DNA of 64,000 nucleotides from Paraspadella gotoi (Eukaryota; Chaetognatha): NCBI GenBank assembly GCA_051294375.1, contig JBJCIZ010000239.1, positions 4,345,834 to 4,409,833 of the forward strand, read 5' to 3'. Shown piece by piece: positions 25,575 to 46,748 of this stretch (position 1 is its first letter; each line of letters starts with the position of its first letter). The notes under the pieces were generated by a model. It saw only the letters and a program-made list of their open reading frames with translations, ran no database searches and was not told where the DNA came from. The position numbers and the translations under genes were made by a program.

Positions 25575-27400
25575 GATCTTGGCGCGCGGTGGACAACAAC
25601 GGCGACAACGACGACGAAGATAACGACGATAACGACGATAACGACCTGCAAAGACGACCCACCCCTTCAACCACTATCATAAATTTGACCTTACCCACTA
25701 CTTACAACTACTTACAACTACTACTACTACCACTACCACCACTTCTAGTACTACTATTACTACTACTACTACTACACACTACTTACAACTACCTTAACTA
25801 AGTAATTGATTAATTAAATAACTTATCATCTGATTAGATTCCTGCCGCTAAATGATCGAGAGCAGATCCGGCTTTGTTCCTCAAACTTGCTTAATATTAT
25901 ATACTTGCTTAGTCTGTATTTCTTATTTATTTATAATATGCTTTATCACATTACTTGGTAAAGCTAAGAACACTTTATTTATAGTATGCTTTATTTTATT
26001 TCTGAGTATGGCTTCATTTGCTTGTTTTTTTCTTGTGCTAGTCGTGGTTCGCCTTTTTTCATGGTACGTTATTTAGTATTAATTCTAACGAACCATTAAT
26101 ATTATGAACAAGCATTAGTGCCGCTTGCATTATTTTTACAACGCTCCTTAGACGTAGTATTTACATGTTTCTAAACCTATTTATTTATTATTTAGAGATA
26201 ATCCAAATCTATTTCTACAAGTCCCCGAGGTGTTTTGACTAGTGGTGAATGTGGCTTTTGTCACTAAGGCGTAGTAAAATTTCTAAATTTAACTTTAATT
26301 AAAATTCTAAAAGTGAGGAACGAACAACATTATACTAATGAACATTTATGTAATAAAAAAATTATAATAATTTTTACAATTTACGCAGTAAGCCATATTT
26401 ATACTAGTACTAATCCAATAAATGTTAAAATTTCAAAACAGTTTTTTCTAAGATTTTTTTTTCAGATTTGGATTCGTCATAAAAAGTTGATAAAAAGAAA
26501 TATAACTCTTTTTGATAAATTCCTTTATTAAGTGGGTCAAAAATTAGAAAAAGCTATATTTTAAGCTGAAAATTAATAAGTATTTTTTATTTTTTTTATT
26601 TATTTATTATTTGAGGCTGCATTGGTTGTATTGGAAATATTTTATTAACGATCTCGTTGGCGCTTGTTAGATTATTTGAAAGCTTTTGAAGATCGTTTTC
26701 CCTTCAAAGAAAAATTATTTTACAAAATTATTACTTATGTAAATATATCTTTATTTTTAATTCGGATTTTAAATCATAATCCTTCTTTTGGGGATCTGAA
26801 AATAAATCAGAGTAAAAACAAATTTTCAATGAATTGACTTTATGAAAATAAAAAAAAATAATAGTGGGAACAATTATCTAGTCATGTACTGTTTTAGTTT
26901 TACACAGTCATAGCTCAAAATATATCTCTAGGTATAACATCTTGTTATGATTTATTTTTAGAGAAAGAATGAGAAGGAGAGAGAGAGACAGAGAAAAAAA
27001 GAGAGATAGAAAGAGAGAGAGACAGAGAGAGAGAGAGATGAAAACCCGGTTTGTCGAGAAGACAAAAATGTCAAGGATTTTTCATTTTTAGTTTTTCAAG
27101 ATTAAAACAAATCGAAGTTCGACCTTCAGATTTCTTACATTAAAAGAAAAAAAATTGGCTTTTTTGGATTTATTTTTCTTAATCTCTCGACTTTCTTTTT
27201 CTTATTTTCACTAACTCTTTCACTTAACTCTTTCACTTACCTATCACTCAATCTCTCCACTTTCCCTTTCATCTAAATTTCACTTCTTTAATTTAAATTA
27301 ACTTATTTTGTTTAGTTTATCTTTAAGTTTGTCTACAAATTTATTCTTTTTACTTTTGTAGTACATTAACTATGTATTGCTTCACCAAATGCTAACCTCT
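25575..27400. other. Intergenic region
   Basis: (ACG/GAC)n and (ACT)n short repeats follow the stop (25590-25800). 26266-26580 is a partial copy of the hAT-like element at 57701. A GA tract lies at 26965-27035. No exon is seen. Confidence 0.55.
26266..26580 (+). mobile_element. hAT-like element, left-end fragment
   Basis: Begins aaggcgtagtaaaatttcta and matches 57701-58010 almost base for base for some 300 bp; it then diverges, so only the left part is present. Confidence 0.8.
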
Positions 27401-27460
<60 letters not shown>

Positions 27461-27640
27461 TTACAAATTTAATTTCTTTTCCCTCACCTTCTCTCTCTCT
27501 CTCTTTTCCCCCAACTTAACCTGTCCTCACATTTCACCACTGTCCTGTCTCACATCTTTGTTGGAAAATTTCCTTCCCTCTCTCTCTATCTCTCTCTTTC
27601 TCTCTCTCTCTCTCAAAGGTTATTTTGGTAAATCAAAAAT
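27400..27640 (+). mobile_element. Hammerhead-motif repeat, copy without a core
   Basis: CT tract, then the conserved unit (aacctgtcctcacatttcacc, ctgtcctgtctcacatctttgttgg), then a second CT tract, then aaattgtcaaag as in the copy at 53165. The hammerhead core that should follow is missing. Confidence 0.6.
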
Positions 27641-27788
27641 ATGAAATTGTCAAAGCGCTAAACGTTGTAAAAAGACTGTCTTTATTTCAAACTCAATTGA
27701 AAACACAACCTAAAGACAGAATTTTCGCAAAAAAATATAGATTAAAAATATTTTGTGAAATCCTTTTTTTTCCCTGTGTTTTTAGGTT

Positions 27789-27931
27789 GAGAAAAAGTTT
27801 GAATTGGATTCAACAACGATTTATTTTTAAAATTTGAAATTCAAGTTTCTATCAGCACTTGAATTAAAGATGAAACATGTCCACTATTTTAAAATTAAAT
27901 CGTTGTTGAATCCAATTCAAACTTTTTTCTC
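27789..27931. repeat. 35-bp inverted repeat upstream of the Cys-rich peptide gene
   Basis: Arms at 27789-27823 and 27896-27931 (gaaaaagtttgaattggat on the left) are near-perfect inverted copies around a 70-bp centre containing gaaacatgtcc, the string next to the hammerhead-like core elsewhere. It ends 60 bp before the start codon. Confidence 0.8.
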
Positions 27932-27990
27932 AGATGAAAAATACAGAATTTAAAATAATATACTTTTTGTTTTAGGAAAAAAAAAAAAAG

Positions 27991-29791
27991 ATGAAATATT
28001 TTGTCTTCTTCTTATTTGTTCTGTTGGCGGCAAAGACAGCTTCAATAAATGAGGTAATAATCTAACAGAGGGATAACAATTCACAAATTAATCTGCTACA
28101 ATAATAATAATGAAAATAACAATAACATTAACAATAATAATAATAAAAGTAATTCTTACGGCCCATTTTTCTAATGATTTCTTTAATATTTATTCTCTTT
28201 TTTAAAAAATTAACTTACCTTTAGGAATCTCAGCCTCTTCGTTCTCGTCTCATTTCGTTTCTGATGAAAAAAAATGAGAATTTGGAGGAAAAACAGGAAT
28301 CGAAAGTAAAAAGAAGCTTAAACATTTTAATCATTTTTATTTGTAAAATCGGTACTAGTAAAAGATTATTCATTCTTTAACTAACCTCTTAAACAAGCCT
28401 ATCTTTATTTATTATATGAGCTATTATGGTGGACTAAAATCCACCAACGGTTCATCAACGGCCATTGGTGCAGGAGGCAATTCATTCGCCACCCAATCCA
28501 AAGGTCCGGGGTTCTAGCCCGGTGGTCGCCTAGTTAAGAGGGGCGGGGTGCTTAACCCGCCTGTAACTCGGTGTTACAGCCTGATCCGAAGCACAGGGAC
28601 TGCTTATATTGAACGTCACTAACTCATAACAATAATTACTCTCTTCACTATCTTCGGTCCGCCTATAGTGGGACTTTCTCACAGTTTAGTTAAATAACTT
28701 CCTTATCAATAAATATGTATCATATTTTTCCCACTGTTTCAATGTAAAAAAGTCATAATTAATTTATTAAACAAACTATCTTACCTCTGGGTAGTCAAAC
28801 AATTAACTTTGGATGCCTAACGTCATTCTGAAAACTTTTAACATGTAGTCGGGCATTGCCTAGGTTCACCCCGCCTATAAGGCTAAGCATTAAGGTGGGT
28901 TAAATTTGATCCCTTTTTATCATTAGAAGTTCTGTCATATAAAATTCATTTGTCCATCATATACTTAATCAATATTTACTATTATTTATTATTAATAAGT
29001 ATTTAAATATTTATAAATGCATAGTCAATGAAAACTTTTTTTGTAAAAATTTTATTTTTTAAGAACGGATTCAGATAGCCCATAAAAAGTTGTCCCCCAC
29101 AAAGTATAATGCGTTTTTCAATATTTCGATGATAAGGGAAAAACCCTTAAAAATCATCATCATCATCATCATACCATAATTTTTATAGTTTTTGCTAATT
29201 TTAACCAGTAAAACATAACTATTTGGAATTTCTTGTAATAGTATTTATTTATTTTTCCAAGCTCTACCCGAACCCGTTTTTAAAAATTCTAAATTTGAAA
29301 TATAAAATTTTTATGATTTATAGTAATACAATAAACTTTAAATGCTTCTATGTTATTAACGATACATAAAATCTTAATTTTTTTTAAATTTCGTTATCCC
29401 ACAGGGATACTTTAATGTTATTTATATGACAGAACTCTTAGTTTTTACCTTGTTCCGCCTTACAAAGCATAGCATTTTCAGTTGTGATCCTGAGATCTTG
29501 GTTCCAAGTTCAGGACCCGTACCATGCAAGAGGGGTTAAAGAAGTTGCGGATCGTCCTCTTTATTCCACTTAGCACCTCATCCACAAACACTATATCTTT
29601 TATTTCTTAGACAATAAACAAACTATTCTACACATTCATTGCTTTATGCTTTCCTTTTTTCCCACGTGCAGAGATCGTGCCAGGGTTTATTGTGGAAGTG
29701 CGGCCCAGGGAAACCTCCTTGCTGTTGCAATTTGGTCTGCGTGGATTTTTGGGGGATGCATTGCCAAGTCTCTTGGGGAAAAAACTGTTGA
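27991..29791 (+). CDS. Secreted cysteine-rich peptide precursor, knottin/toxin-like, 87 aa
   Basis: Three exons, all phase 0: 27991-28053, 28225-28305 and 29672-29791 (TGA); 264 nt in all. Exon 1 is a signal peptide (about 17-18 residues, hydrophobic core FVFFLFVLLAA). Exon 2 is a charged propeptide without cysteine. Lys at the end of exon 2 and Arg at the start of exon 3 form a dibasic site, so the mature part is about 38 residues and entirely within exon 3. It has eight cysteines spaced C-x6-C-x6-CCC-x3-C-x7-C-x7-C, close to the C...C...CC...C...C inhibitor-cystine-knot framework with an extra pair. Signal, propeptide, KR and a single cysteine exon is the layout of many venom and defence peptides. 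The target is unknown, and an antimicrobial or neuropeptide role is equally possible. AATAAA signals lie at 29877 and 29980. A longer open frame overlaps exon 3 in another phase but does not fit the upstream exons. Confidence 0.75.
28426..28648 (+). mobile_element. SINE-2 copy
   Basis: Complete copy from atggtggactaaaatcc to actctcttca, inside intron 2 of the Cys-rich peptide gene. Confidence 0.85.
28890..29464. mobile_element. TAAGGCGG-ended TIR element, copy 1
   Basis: Ends taaggtgggttaaatttgatc and cttgttccgccttac; the interior has tttaagaacggattcagat, an (ATC)n patch and acagaactcttagttttt. About 575 bp, inside intron 2 of the Cys-rich peptide gene. Confidence 0.7.
29476..29590 (+). mobile_element. 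SINE-1 copy, 3' part
   Basis: Starts in the head (gtgatcctgagatct), then jumps to the tail (ttggttccaagttcaggacccg ... ctcatccaca); the tRNA-like head is deleted. Confidence 0.75.
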
Positions 29792-30177
29792 GAAAAGACT
29801 TGGATGTTGTGGAGGGAAATTTAAAGCCTGTTCATCACAATATCAAATCGAAAAATGGTTATATTCATTATGACGAAATAAAATCGAGTTTGAACAAACG
29901 TGTAAAGGTTAACCATTATAAGCTACCAAAAAAAATCGAGTAAAAGTCATAAAACAAAAACAGAAGGAAATGTTAATGAAATAAACTTTACGAAAAGAGT
30001 GTCAATTGTAATTGTTGAAGAGACATCACGTGCACAGGAGATAGTAGTTTAGTTTAGTATAGGCGATTTACAAGTGCATTTTTTTATTTGCCTATATTTC
30101 GATTCTAATGGACGAATCATTTTTCAGTGTAGTAGAAAGCGAAAATAACATAAACAGTCAGAGAGAAAGTAAGGGAG

Positions 30178-30178
30178 A

Positions 30179-30213
<35 letters not shown>
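30178..30213. repeat. (GA)n microsatellite
   Basis: Pure GA run in the spacer between the Cys-rich peptide gene and the channel gene. Confidence 0.9.
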
Positions 30214-30216
<3 letters not shown>

Positions 30217-31178
30217 CAAAATACAAAAGAATCATCAGGACAGAGATACAAAAGAGCAAAGATGACTAAGCCCTGGCCCCTCCCTACATGATACGGTGGT
30301 ATCTCAATTAAGTGTTTTCATCTTTTTTAAAAGTGGGTTCCATGCATCTGTCCGGACATAGTTAATCTTCATTGAGCCCCTTTCCCGGGCAAATAAAAAA
30401 AAATGCACTTGTAAATAAATAAATAAAAAAAGTTGGAATTGAGCATCAAGTTTTTTAACATGAATATGGCCGGGACATATCTTAGGTTTAGTCTTTTTTT
30501 AAACAAGCGATACTAAACTTTGTAGCCTTTCCTCAGTCTGGTTCTTTTAACTGCTACCCTGCCGAATCCTGTCAAAGGATAGTCCTCTCACTATATTCCT
30601 GACCCGGCCCGCTCTTCCTATTACCTTCCCCTCCTGACCCTTTTCAAAACATTTACCCCTCACCATATCCCTTCCCTGCCCTGGTCCTTAAATTCCCTTA
30701 TTGACCCATGTCAAAGCCTAGTCCCCTCGTTGAATTCCTTCCCCAGCTTGATCTTCCCCCTTCCCTTCCCGCCAGCCTTTTTCTAAAGCCTAATCCCCTC
30801 ACTATATCCCTTCCCTGTCCTGGTCCTTATATTCCTTTTCTGCCCGGTCCCCTCGTCACATCCCTTCCCCTTTGCCACCCCGAGTCTTTCTCCTCCCTTC
30901 CCTCTCGACCCCTTTATTAAGAAAGCCTAAATCCCCTTCTACTATATCCTTCCCTGTCCTGGTCCTTATTATTCTTTTCTGCCCAGTCCCCTCGTCACAT
31001 CCCGTCCCCATTCCACCCCGAGTCTTTCTCCTCCCTTCCCTCTCGATCCCTTTATTCAAAAGCTAATCCCTTCCCCCGGCATTAGATTCCTTTCCGACCT
31101 ATTCAGAAGCCTGATCCCCCCATCACTATAATCCTTCTCCCATCCCCGATCTTCTCTTCCCTTCCCCCTTTTTTTTCC

Positions 31179-40183
<9,005 letters not shown>

Positions 40184-40246
40184 CTGAGGTGGAAGGGGGG
40201 CGGGGTTGTCCGAGGGGAGGGAGGGGGGCGTTCGTTAATTTCCGTA

Positions 40247-40530
40247 CGGCCTTTTTTCCAGAAACGCCCCATTTTAGCTAAACTTTGAAATTTGGTTAGT
40301 CTTTTTTTCAGTTTAATATTAGGGATTAGATTTAACGATTAAGGTTAGAGATTGAGTTAGGGAATGGGGTTAGGTTTAAAGATAAGGATAGGAATTTAGG
40401 GCTAGGGTTTAGGATTAGGTTTGAATTTGGGATTAAGGTTAAAGAATTAGGTTTATGAATTGTAGAACATATTTAGATTAAATATTAAGGTTGAAATTAA
40501 ATTTCGGAATAAGGGAACAGAAATAGATTC
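40247..40530. mobile_element. TIR element with telomere-like core, copy 6
   Basis: Left end ggccttttttccagaaacgccccatttt, ggattaggtttgaat-type interior, and a degraded right end (gggaacagaaatagattcc). It lies about 60 bp upstream of the first channel exon found. Confidence 0.7.
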
Positions 40531-41684
40531 CAAAATTTTAAATTTAAACTTGTCTTTACCCTTAAAAACTAACCCTTGAGGGAAAATAAAAATCATTTTT
40601 TCAAAAATATAAAGCCAATTTGATTAATTTATAAATTGTGCGGGTTTTTTTTAACGTTCTTTTTTTTTCGTTGGTAAGTCGATGTTGTAATATTTGTAGT
40701 TGGTAAGTCGTTAAGCGATTAACTAACCTCGAAACAAGCCATATAAAAAGATACACGATCTTCAATTCGTATGTATTTCCATTTTGTCTCATTGAATTTT
40801 ATCGAAATAGAGAGATACTGTAGAATTGTCGATACTGGAAATGAAAATTTAAAAAAAAAATGTTTTCGTTACACAAGATTTTTTTTTTATCCTGCATTCG
40901 CTATTTTCTTTTCTTTCTTTTTTTTTTGTTGAAAATTGTTTATCTTTAGGATTTAGTTCTGGGGAGAGAATTTTTGTTTTGTCCCGTCACGTCGGGGCGA
41001 CGCTCAATTCGGTTATTTATTGTAATATTATACACAAAAGTTTAAATCTAGGAAAAATGGCATATGCTTCATGGTCGAGGTGCTAATTTTATTATTTGGA
41101 AGCGAAATTTATATTCAAAGAATTAATTCAAATCAAATTAATTAAAGCGAGAAAACACAATAATCGAATTCGTTCCTCATATTCTACAATTTGTTGATGT
41201 TATTGATTAGACGTGTTTAATGAAATGAATTTTTTTTTTAAATTTTGCAATTGACTGAACTAATACAGTCGCTCTACACGACAACAATGTAGCCGAGAAC
41301 TGTGAATGCAAAATCAAATACTAGTGAAAGTAAAAGAAAAAAAAACAAACTTACGGGATAGATCGAATTGTTTGTTTGTGTTTGTCGTGTTTTTTAAGCT
41401 AAAAGTAATTCTTGAATTTAATTCTGTCTTCGAATTCTCATTTGCATTTGACTGGCGATTCTATTCGAGGAAAATTTAGAAAAACCAAATATGCAAGACA
41501 ATTGGACAGAACAAGTCACCCGGTCACGGGAGTTCTACTTTATGATTTCGTTACATTAAAATGTGTTATTAAATTGTTACAACCGATATAAAACTATGTA
41601 TTTCATTCAACAACTGTGTTGCAGGACTTAAGGACTCTGACTGGAAGCTAGTTTTTGAAGAGAGAGTAAAGATTGTTATGTGTT
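40531..41684. other. AT-rich, nothing recognised
   Basis: The missing 5' exon of the channel gene may lie here or beyond; I could not identify it. Confidence 0.4.
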
Positions 41685-42143
41685 AGTGACAGTCCCTGAG
41701 CTTCGGATCAGGCTGTAACACCGTGTAACAGGCGGGTTTAGCCGTTCGTCCCTCTTAAATGCTAGGCGACCATCGAGGTAGAACTGTAGTCGGGCATTGC
41801 CTAGGTTCACCCCGCCTAGAAACATGATGCTTTCAGTTGTGACCCGGTGGCTCATTGAGTAAAGCCATCAGCTCATGACCACTAGGTACCGCGTTCAATC
41901 CCACACGGTACCTACTCTGCGGGAAGCGTGAGGACGGCCGTAAGCCGCCTTGGGGGCATGGCAAACCCTCAAGCCTGGTTCCAAGCCAGGGACCCGTTCC
42001 ATGGCTGCTAGAGGGGGTTATAGAAGTTACGGACAGTCATCTTCAGCCCACGTAGCGCCTTATCCACAGAACTTACGGACCTTGGGAGCGATGACTTGCC
42101 TCCGCACCAATGGCCGCTGTATGAACGGATTGGTGGATTTTGT
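41685..42143. mobile_element. SINE-2 (reverse) split by a SINE-1 insertion with target duplication
   Basis: 41685-41785 and 42068-42143 are the two parts of a reverse SINE-2. Between them lies a forward SINE-1 at 41786-42067 (gtagtcgggcattgcc head, ggtggctcattgag A box, gcgttcaatccc B box, ccttatccac end). It is flanked by the perfect 6-bp repeat AGAACT (41780-41785 and 42068-42073). Confidence 0.88.
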
Positions 42144-42593
42144 TAGTTGGTTTAATGAACTGTTTCGACAATATTAGATTGGGAAAAGCTTTGTTATACT
42201 GCGCACTGGCATCAAAATAGGATTGGACTGCTGTGGAATCGGTACAATTAAACTAATTTTTTTAATTTCAGTTGTTGTGAAAAAATCGATAGTTTTTTAA
42301 TCGACAACCCGCTGATATGATACAGGGTGCTCGAAAGCGGGATTTAATCTCAAAGCTTAACGGAAAACTGTTTTACATTGTACATTGTACATTGAACTCC
42401 CGCTCGATAAAAAGGAATACTTACTGTTTAGAAAACCGATGTATACATTACATTTTTAATCACTGGCGGATAAAATTTTCCACTGGTCAACAAACCTTCT
42501 TGTTTACATTTTATTATAAATTTAGTTTCATTGAATAAAAAAAAAGAGATATCTACCGTCAAGGAATTACGAGAAAAGAAGAGAGAACAGAAG

Positions 42594-42596
<3 letters not shown>

Positions 42597-42662
<66 letters not shown>
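42597..42662. repeat. (CT)n microsatellite
   Basis: Pure CT run of about 65 bp in the intergenic region. Confidence 0.95.
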
Positions 42663-42665
<3 letters not shown>

Positions 42666-43437
42666 TGTAAAGTAGTAATTAATGGAGTATTGATTGGTCT
42701 CTTTAATGGAGGCTTTTAGGAAGAAGATACTTTTTTGTTTTTCGTAAATGTGTACAATTTTTTTTTTTAAATAAATGCAAAATATGACGCTTTCCTACCG
42801 AGCCAGCCGATGAAGACTAAACTTGTCCGTATAGTTGTTTAATAAACCAAAAACAAAACAAACAAGAATAAATAAGTAAAAAAATAAAACACAAATGGCC
42901 AAAATGATGTATGAAATGTCAACATAAAAAAATTAATATGAGCGAGACAAAAAATAAATTATAAAAGGATAAATCATAAAATAAAATATTAAAAAAGTAA
43001 AAAAAAAATATAAAGAAAGTTTAACAAAATAACAAACCATGAAAGCTAAAAGAAAAAAAAACCTAACAAATAAAACAAAGATAAACAAGACATCAAAGGA
43101 TAAAAGAAAGAAAAAAACACAATAAAAAACAAAGACAAAAAAGATATAAGAAAAAAATACACATAGGTAAATACAAGTTAAATTCAATAAAGGACAACAA
43201 AAAAAAACATTAAAGTAAATCGATAAAGATCGATCATTGTATAAAAAATCCATCTTGCCTTCAGATTTCAAACGGTCTGCGATACAATTTACAAAACCTG
43301 TAATTCATGTAATTCATAACTAACACTTTTTTTTTTACAAAACCTGTAATTCATGTAATTTATAACTAACACTTTAGAGTGTTTTTGGCTTCTCCATTAC
43401 TCTAGATAAAAAAAAAAACCGTCTGATGTTCAGAATG
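42663..43437. other. AT-rich, nothing recognised
   Basis: A-rich sequence up to the assembly gap; a 40-bp stretch (acaaaacctgtaattcatgtaatt) is duplicated at 43292 and 43338. Confidence 0.5.
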
Positions 43438-43447
43438 NNNNNNNNNN
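43438..43447. other. Assembly gap (10 N)
   Basis: Ten N in a row; the true distance between the flanking sequences is unknown. Confidence 1.
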
Positions 43448-44788
43448 GGGATAGCGTTTTCGTTGTTTTGTTACGAAGAGAAAGGTGGAACCCAAAACTC
43501 GAAAACATCCGCGCCGCAGTGCGTTTGTTTGTGTTTGTGTCGCGTCACGATCGATTAGAATGGCTTCCCGAGTGAGCATCTCGCCGTCACGTGTTATGAA
43601 TTAAGTGATAAATAAATTTCGAACGCCATTTAAATATTAGTTCGTTATCACTAGAGCGAGTTTGAGCAAATAATGTAGGATCTACCGGCGATAATTCAGC
43701 GGTAAGCAGCTCATCGTAGATGGAATCCGAACCAAAAATGGAATCGAATCCACGACTCGGATAAAATCTACCGAGGACTCTCTGATTGGTTGAATTATCG
43801 TCGGAATCGAGCCAACGAGAAGACGGGCTTCATTCCATCGCGAAAACGAGCCCGTGTTGTAGAGCCGATTGTAGAGTATAAATACCTGACCATTTTGTAT
43901 TGAATCCATTTTGTCTCAAATTCTGACACCGTCTTTGCTTGTAACTTTTCTGAGAATGAAATCCAATTTTGGTTTCATGTTGAAATCTCTGTCTACTTAC
44001 TTAAATGTGGTGGCAGGAGTGGAATCGACAAACCACCACTCCAAGAAGAAAAAGCCAGCCTCAACCACCTCAGCCAGATGTTAAGTCGTAATAAACCTTA
44101 CAACATCTTGCATTCTTACAAAACAGACCGACAAAAAAATAATGAATTGAATAGTTTGTGATTTTAAATGCTGATGGAGACTGGAAAACCTGTGTGTCTG
44201 ATTTTTAATAAATCATTTGTTGTTAAATCTAAAAGTATCGTTTCTCTCCTAAAGTTTTTCGAGTTAAAACTTATAGGAAATAAAAATTTCAGGGTTGAAA
44301 AGAAAAATAGCAAAAGAGCGATGATCTGGCCTATAAACCTCGAAATATATTAATAAAAAAAAATTTTGCACGCTTGCAAGACATTATAATAACTAATAAA
44401 TGTTAAAGAATTTAAAATATTTGTCTCAATTTTTAAAAAAATTTAGTTTAAAATTGAATTATCAAATAAGAGGGTAAAAATATTGCAAAAAATGCTTTTG
44501 GATGGCAAGCGCATGATGTGAAGTATTATCAATTTGCCTATTGGTCGATTCCATCTGGCTCTTGACCAATCAGATAGCAGTATTCAATTTTTGGTGATTT
44601 CTCCCCGAGTCAATGATCCGAGTCGGTCCGGTTTCGTTTGATTCCATCTTTTGAGTTTCTAGATCTTCTGTAATGGGAACATAAACGTCAGGGACTTTTC
44701 CAACTAATGAAAGAAATAGATATTAATCACAGTCCATCAGTTAAGTTTTGACAAATCTTTTCATTTCTCTCCCATTTGAAATCAAAAG
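43448..44788. other. Unassigned, possibly holding upstream fucosyltransferase sequence
   Basis: Contains gattggt motifs (43784, 44541) with a shared tggtcgattcc string seen again at 49503, suggesting an interspersed repeat. No convincing exon for the N-terminal half of the fucosyltransferase was found. Confidence 0.4.
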
Positions 44789-45335
44789 TGAACGGGACGC
44801 GTGTCGCTTGGATAGTTTCGCGCAGCAAATCCCCCAGTCGTCGGGAAGACTACGTCCGTAAAGTGAAGGCGTTTTTCCCTATCGACATTTACGGCAAATG
44901 CGGTCCACTCGAATGTCCCCCGATCGAAAACGGTCGATTGCCTAAAATCTGTGAATTCTTACTTCTTCTACTTGTCCTTCGACTTGTCCATCCGTCTGTC
45001 GCGACGACATAACCGAAAAGCTCTGGGTCGTGATGGCGTCAACACGATTGGTGCCCATCTTCTTCGGAGGCGGCCACCACGAAACAGACTTCCCGCCCAA
45101 CTCTTTCATCGACGCCCGGAAGGTCTCTCCGAAGGAACTCGCGGAGTATCTCAAACTGCTCGTCAAACGAGACCATCTCTACCGAAGATATCATCTGTGG
45201 AGGAAAGACTAAGAAATTCATTTAGGCCGGACGAATAAGGAACATCGTTTTTGTCGAATGTGCGCGGCTTTGAGCGATGAGGGTTTGACGCCAAAGTTCG
45301 TACGAGAACGTTTGGGATTGGTGGACGAATCGTAA
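44789..45335 (+). pseudogene. Alpha-1,3-fucosyltransferase (GT10) pseudogene, C-terminal part
   Basis: The reading is clearly GT10: RVAWIVSRS, RREDYVRKV, DIYGKCGP, then FYLSFDLS, DDITEKLW (family FENSxxxDYITEKLW), RLVPIFFGGG, PPNSFIDARK, SPKELAEYLKLL and a C-terminal HRFCRMCAAL, ending at TAA 45333. It is broken in three places. A one-base shift lies near 44956, between the GKCG part and FYLSF. A second shift of four extra bases lies near 45000, between FYLSF and TEKLW. An in-frame TAA lies at 45210-45212. An intact enzyme would move fucose from GDP-fucose to GlcNAc in the Golgi. Sequencing error could explain one shift but hardly all three lesions. The N-terminal half is not seen. Confidence 0.85.
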
Positions 45336-45539
45336 ATGAATTTGAGTCTTTCGATATTGATTATTAGTACTAATTTATATTTTTGAATTAATCAGTATTG
45401 TTTTGAGACAGCTGTTACAACCAAAAATGGTAATCATGTCTGTCACACTTGCTTAAAATATTTTTTTTAAATAATACTACTTTTATTTTAAATTTCTCAA
45501 TAATTATTTTGTTCCCGAGAGAAGATCCGGCTCAAAACG

Positions 45540-45650
<111 letters not shown>

Positions 45651-45752
45651 TGAACCCTTTTAAACTTCTTTTTAATCAAATTAAACTCTACCTTAAAAAA
45701 AATGATATTAATGAAACAAAAAAACAGAGATCGAAAAAACAAAAAACAAAGA

Positions 45753-46077
45753 ATGAATATTTTCGAGATTTCGTTCCTCTTCGTTTTTTCAATTCCGGCA
45801 TCGTCGGCAAATCCGGCAACCGAGATGCCGACTAATCCGCCCGACGGATTTTTCCTTTCGCCGGAAAATTCAAGCCTCTTGCATTTATCGGTTTGGGACG
45901 GGATCCGGCCGCAGGAATACGTCAACGGGACCATGATACAAGTATGAGGGGAAAAAGAGAGAGAAGGGCGCTATTTTCCGGAAGCATCTCGTTTACGTTT
46001 ATAATTCCTGAACTTAATTTTGACCGAAACTTTAACCATATCCTTAACCAATTTCTTTTGTGAGAGAGAGAGAGAAG

Positions 46078-46122
<45 letters not shown>

Positions 46123-46683
46123 GGAGTCACACCTACTTCTGATTACGCATTTCATTTTTTTTACTTCTAGGAAGTACCCGTCTCTATCTATAGACACCAC
46201 GACTTATCCAGGTTGGCCTTATTTTCGAAAAAACTCTCAAGTACAGATTAAATTTTGAATTAAAGTTTAACAAGGTAAGAGGTTTAGTTTTAAGATTACG
46301 GTTAGTCCGTACTAGGGATTAAGTTAAGACTAGTGCTGCAGTTAAGACTAGAGCTGCAGTTAAGACTAGTGCTGCAATTAAGACTAGTGCTGCAGTTAAG
46401 ACTAGTGCTGCAGTTAAGACTAGTGTCGCCTAAAATGATTCTTGCTGCAAACCAGATTATTCCTGCAAATAAAATCCTTATCGCAAATAAGATTCTTGCT
46501 GCAAAAACAAAAACAATTATTGCTTCCAGTAACATTCTTGCTGCGAAGAAGAATCTTGCTACAAAAAAAGATTTTTGCTGTTTTTGTCATAGGATTCGCG
46601 ACTGCATCGTTTTAAAATCGGGAAGAGTGCAATGCAGGATGAAGCAGAGGGAATGTCGAAGCGTCGACGAATCCAGGACCGAA

Positions 46684-46748
<65 letters not shown>

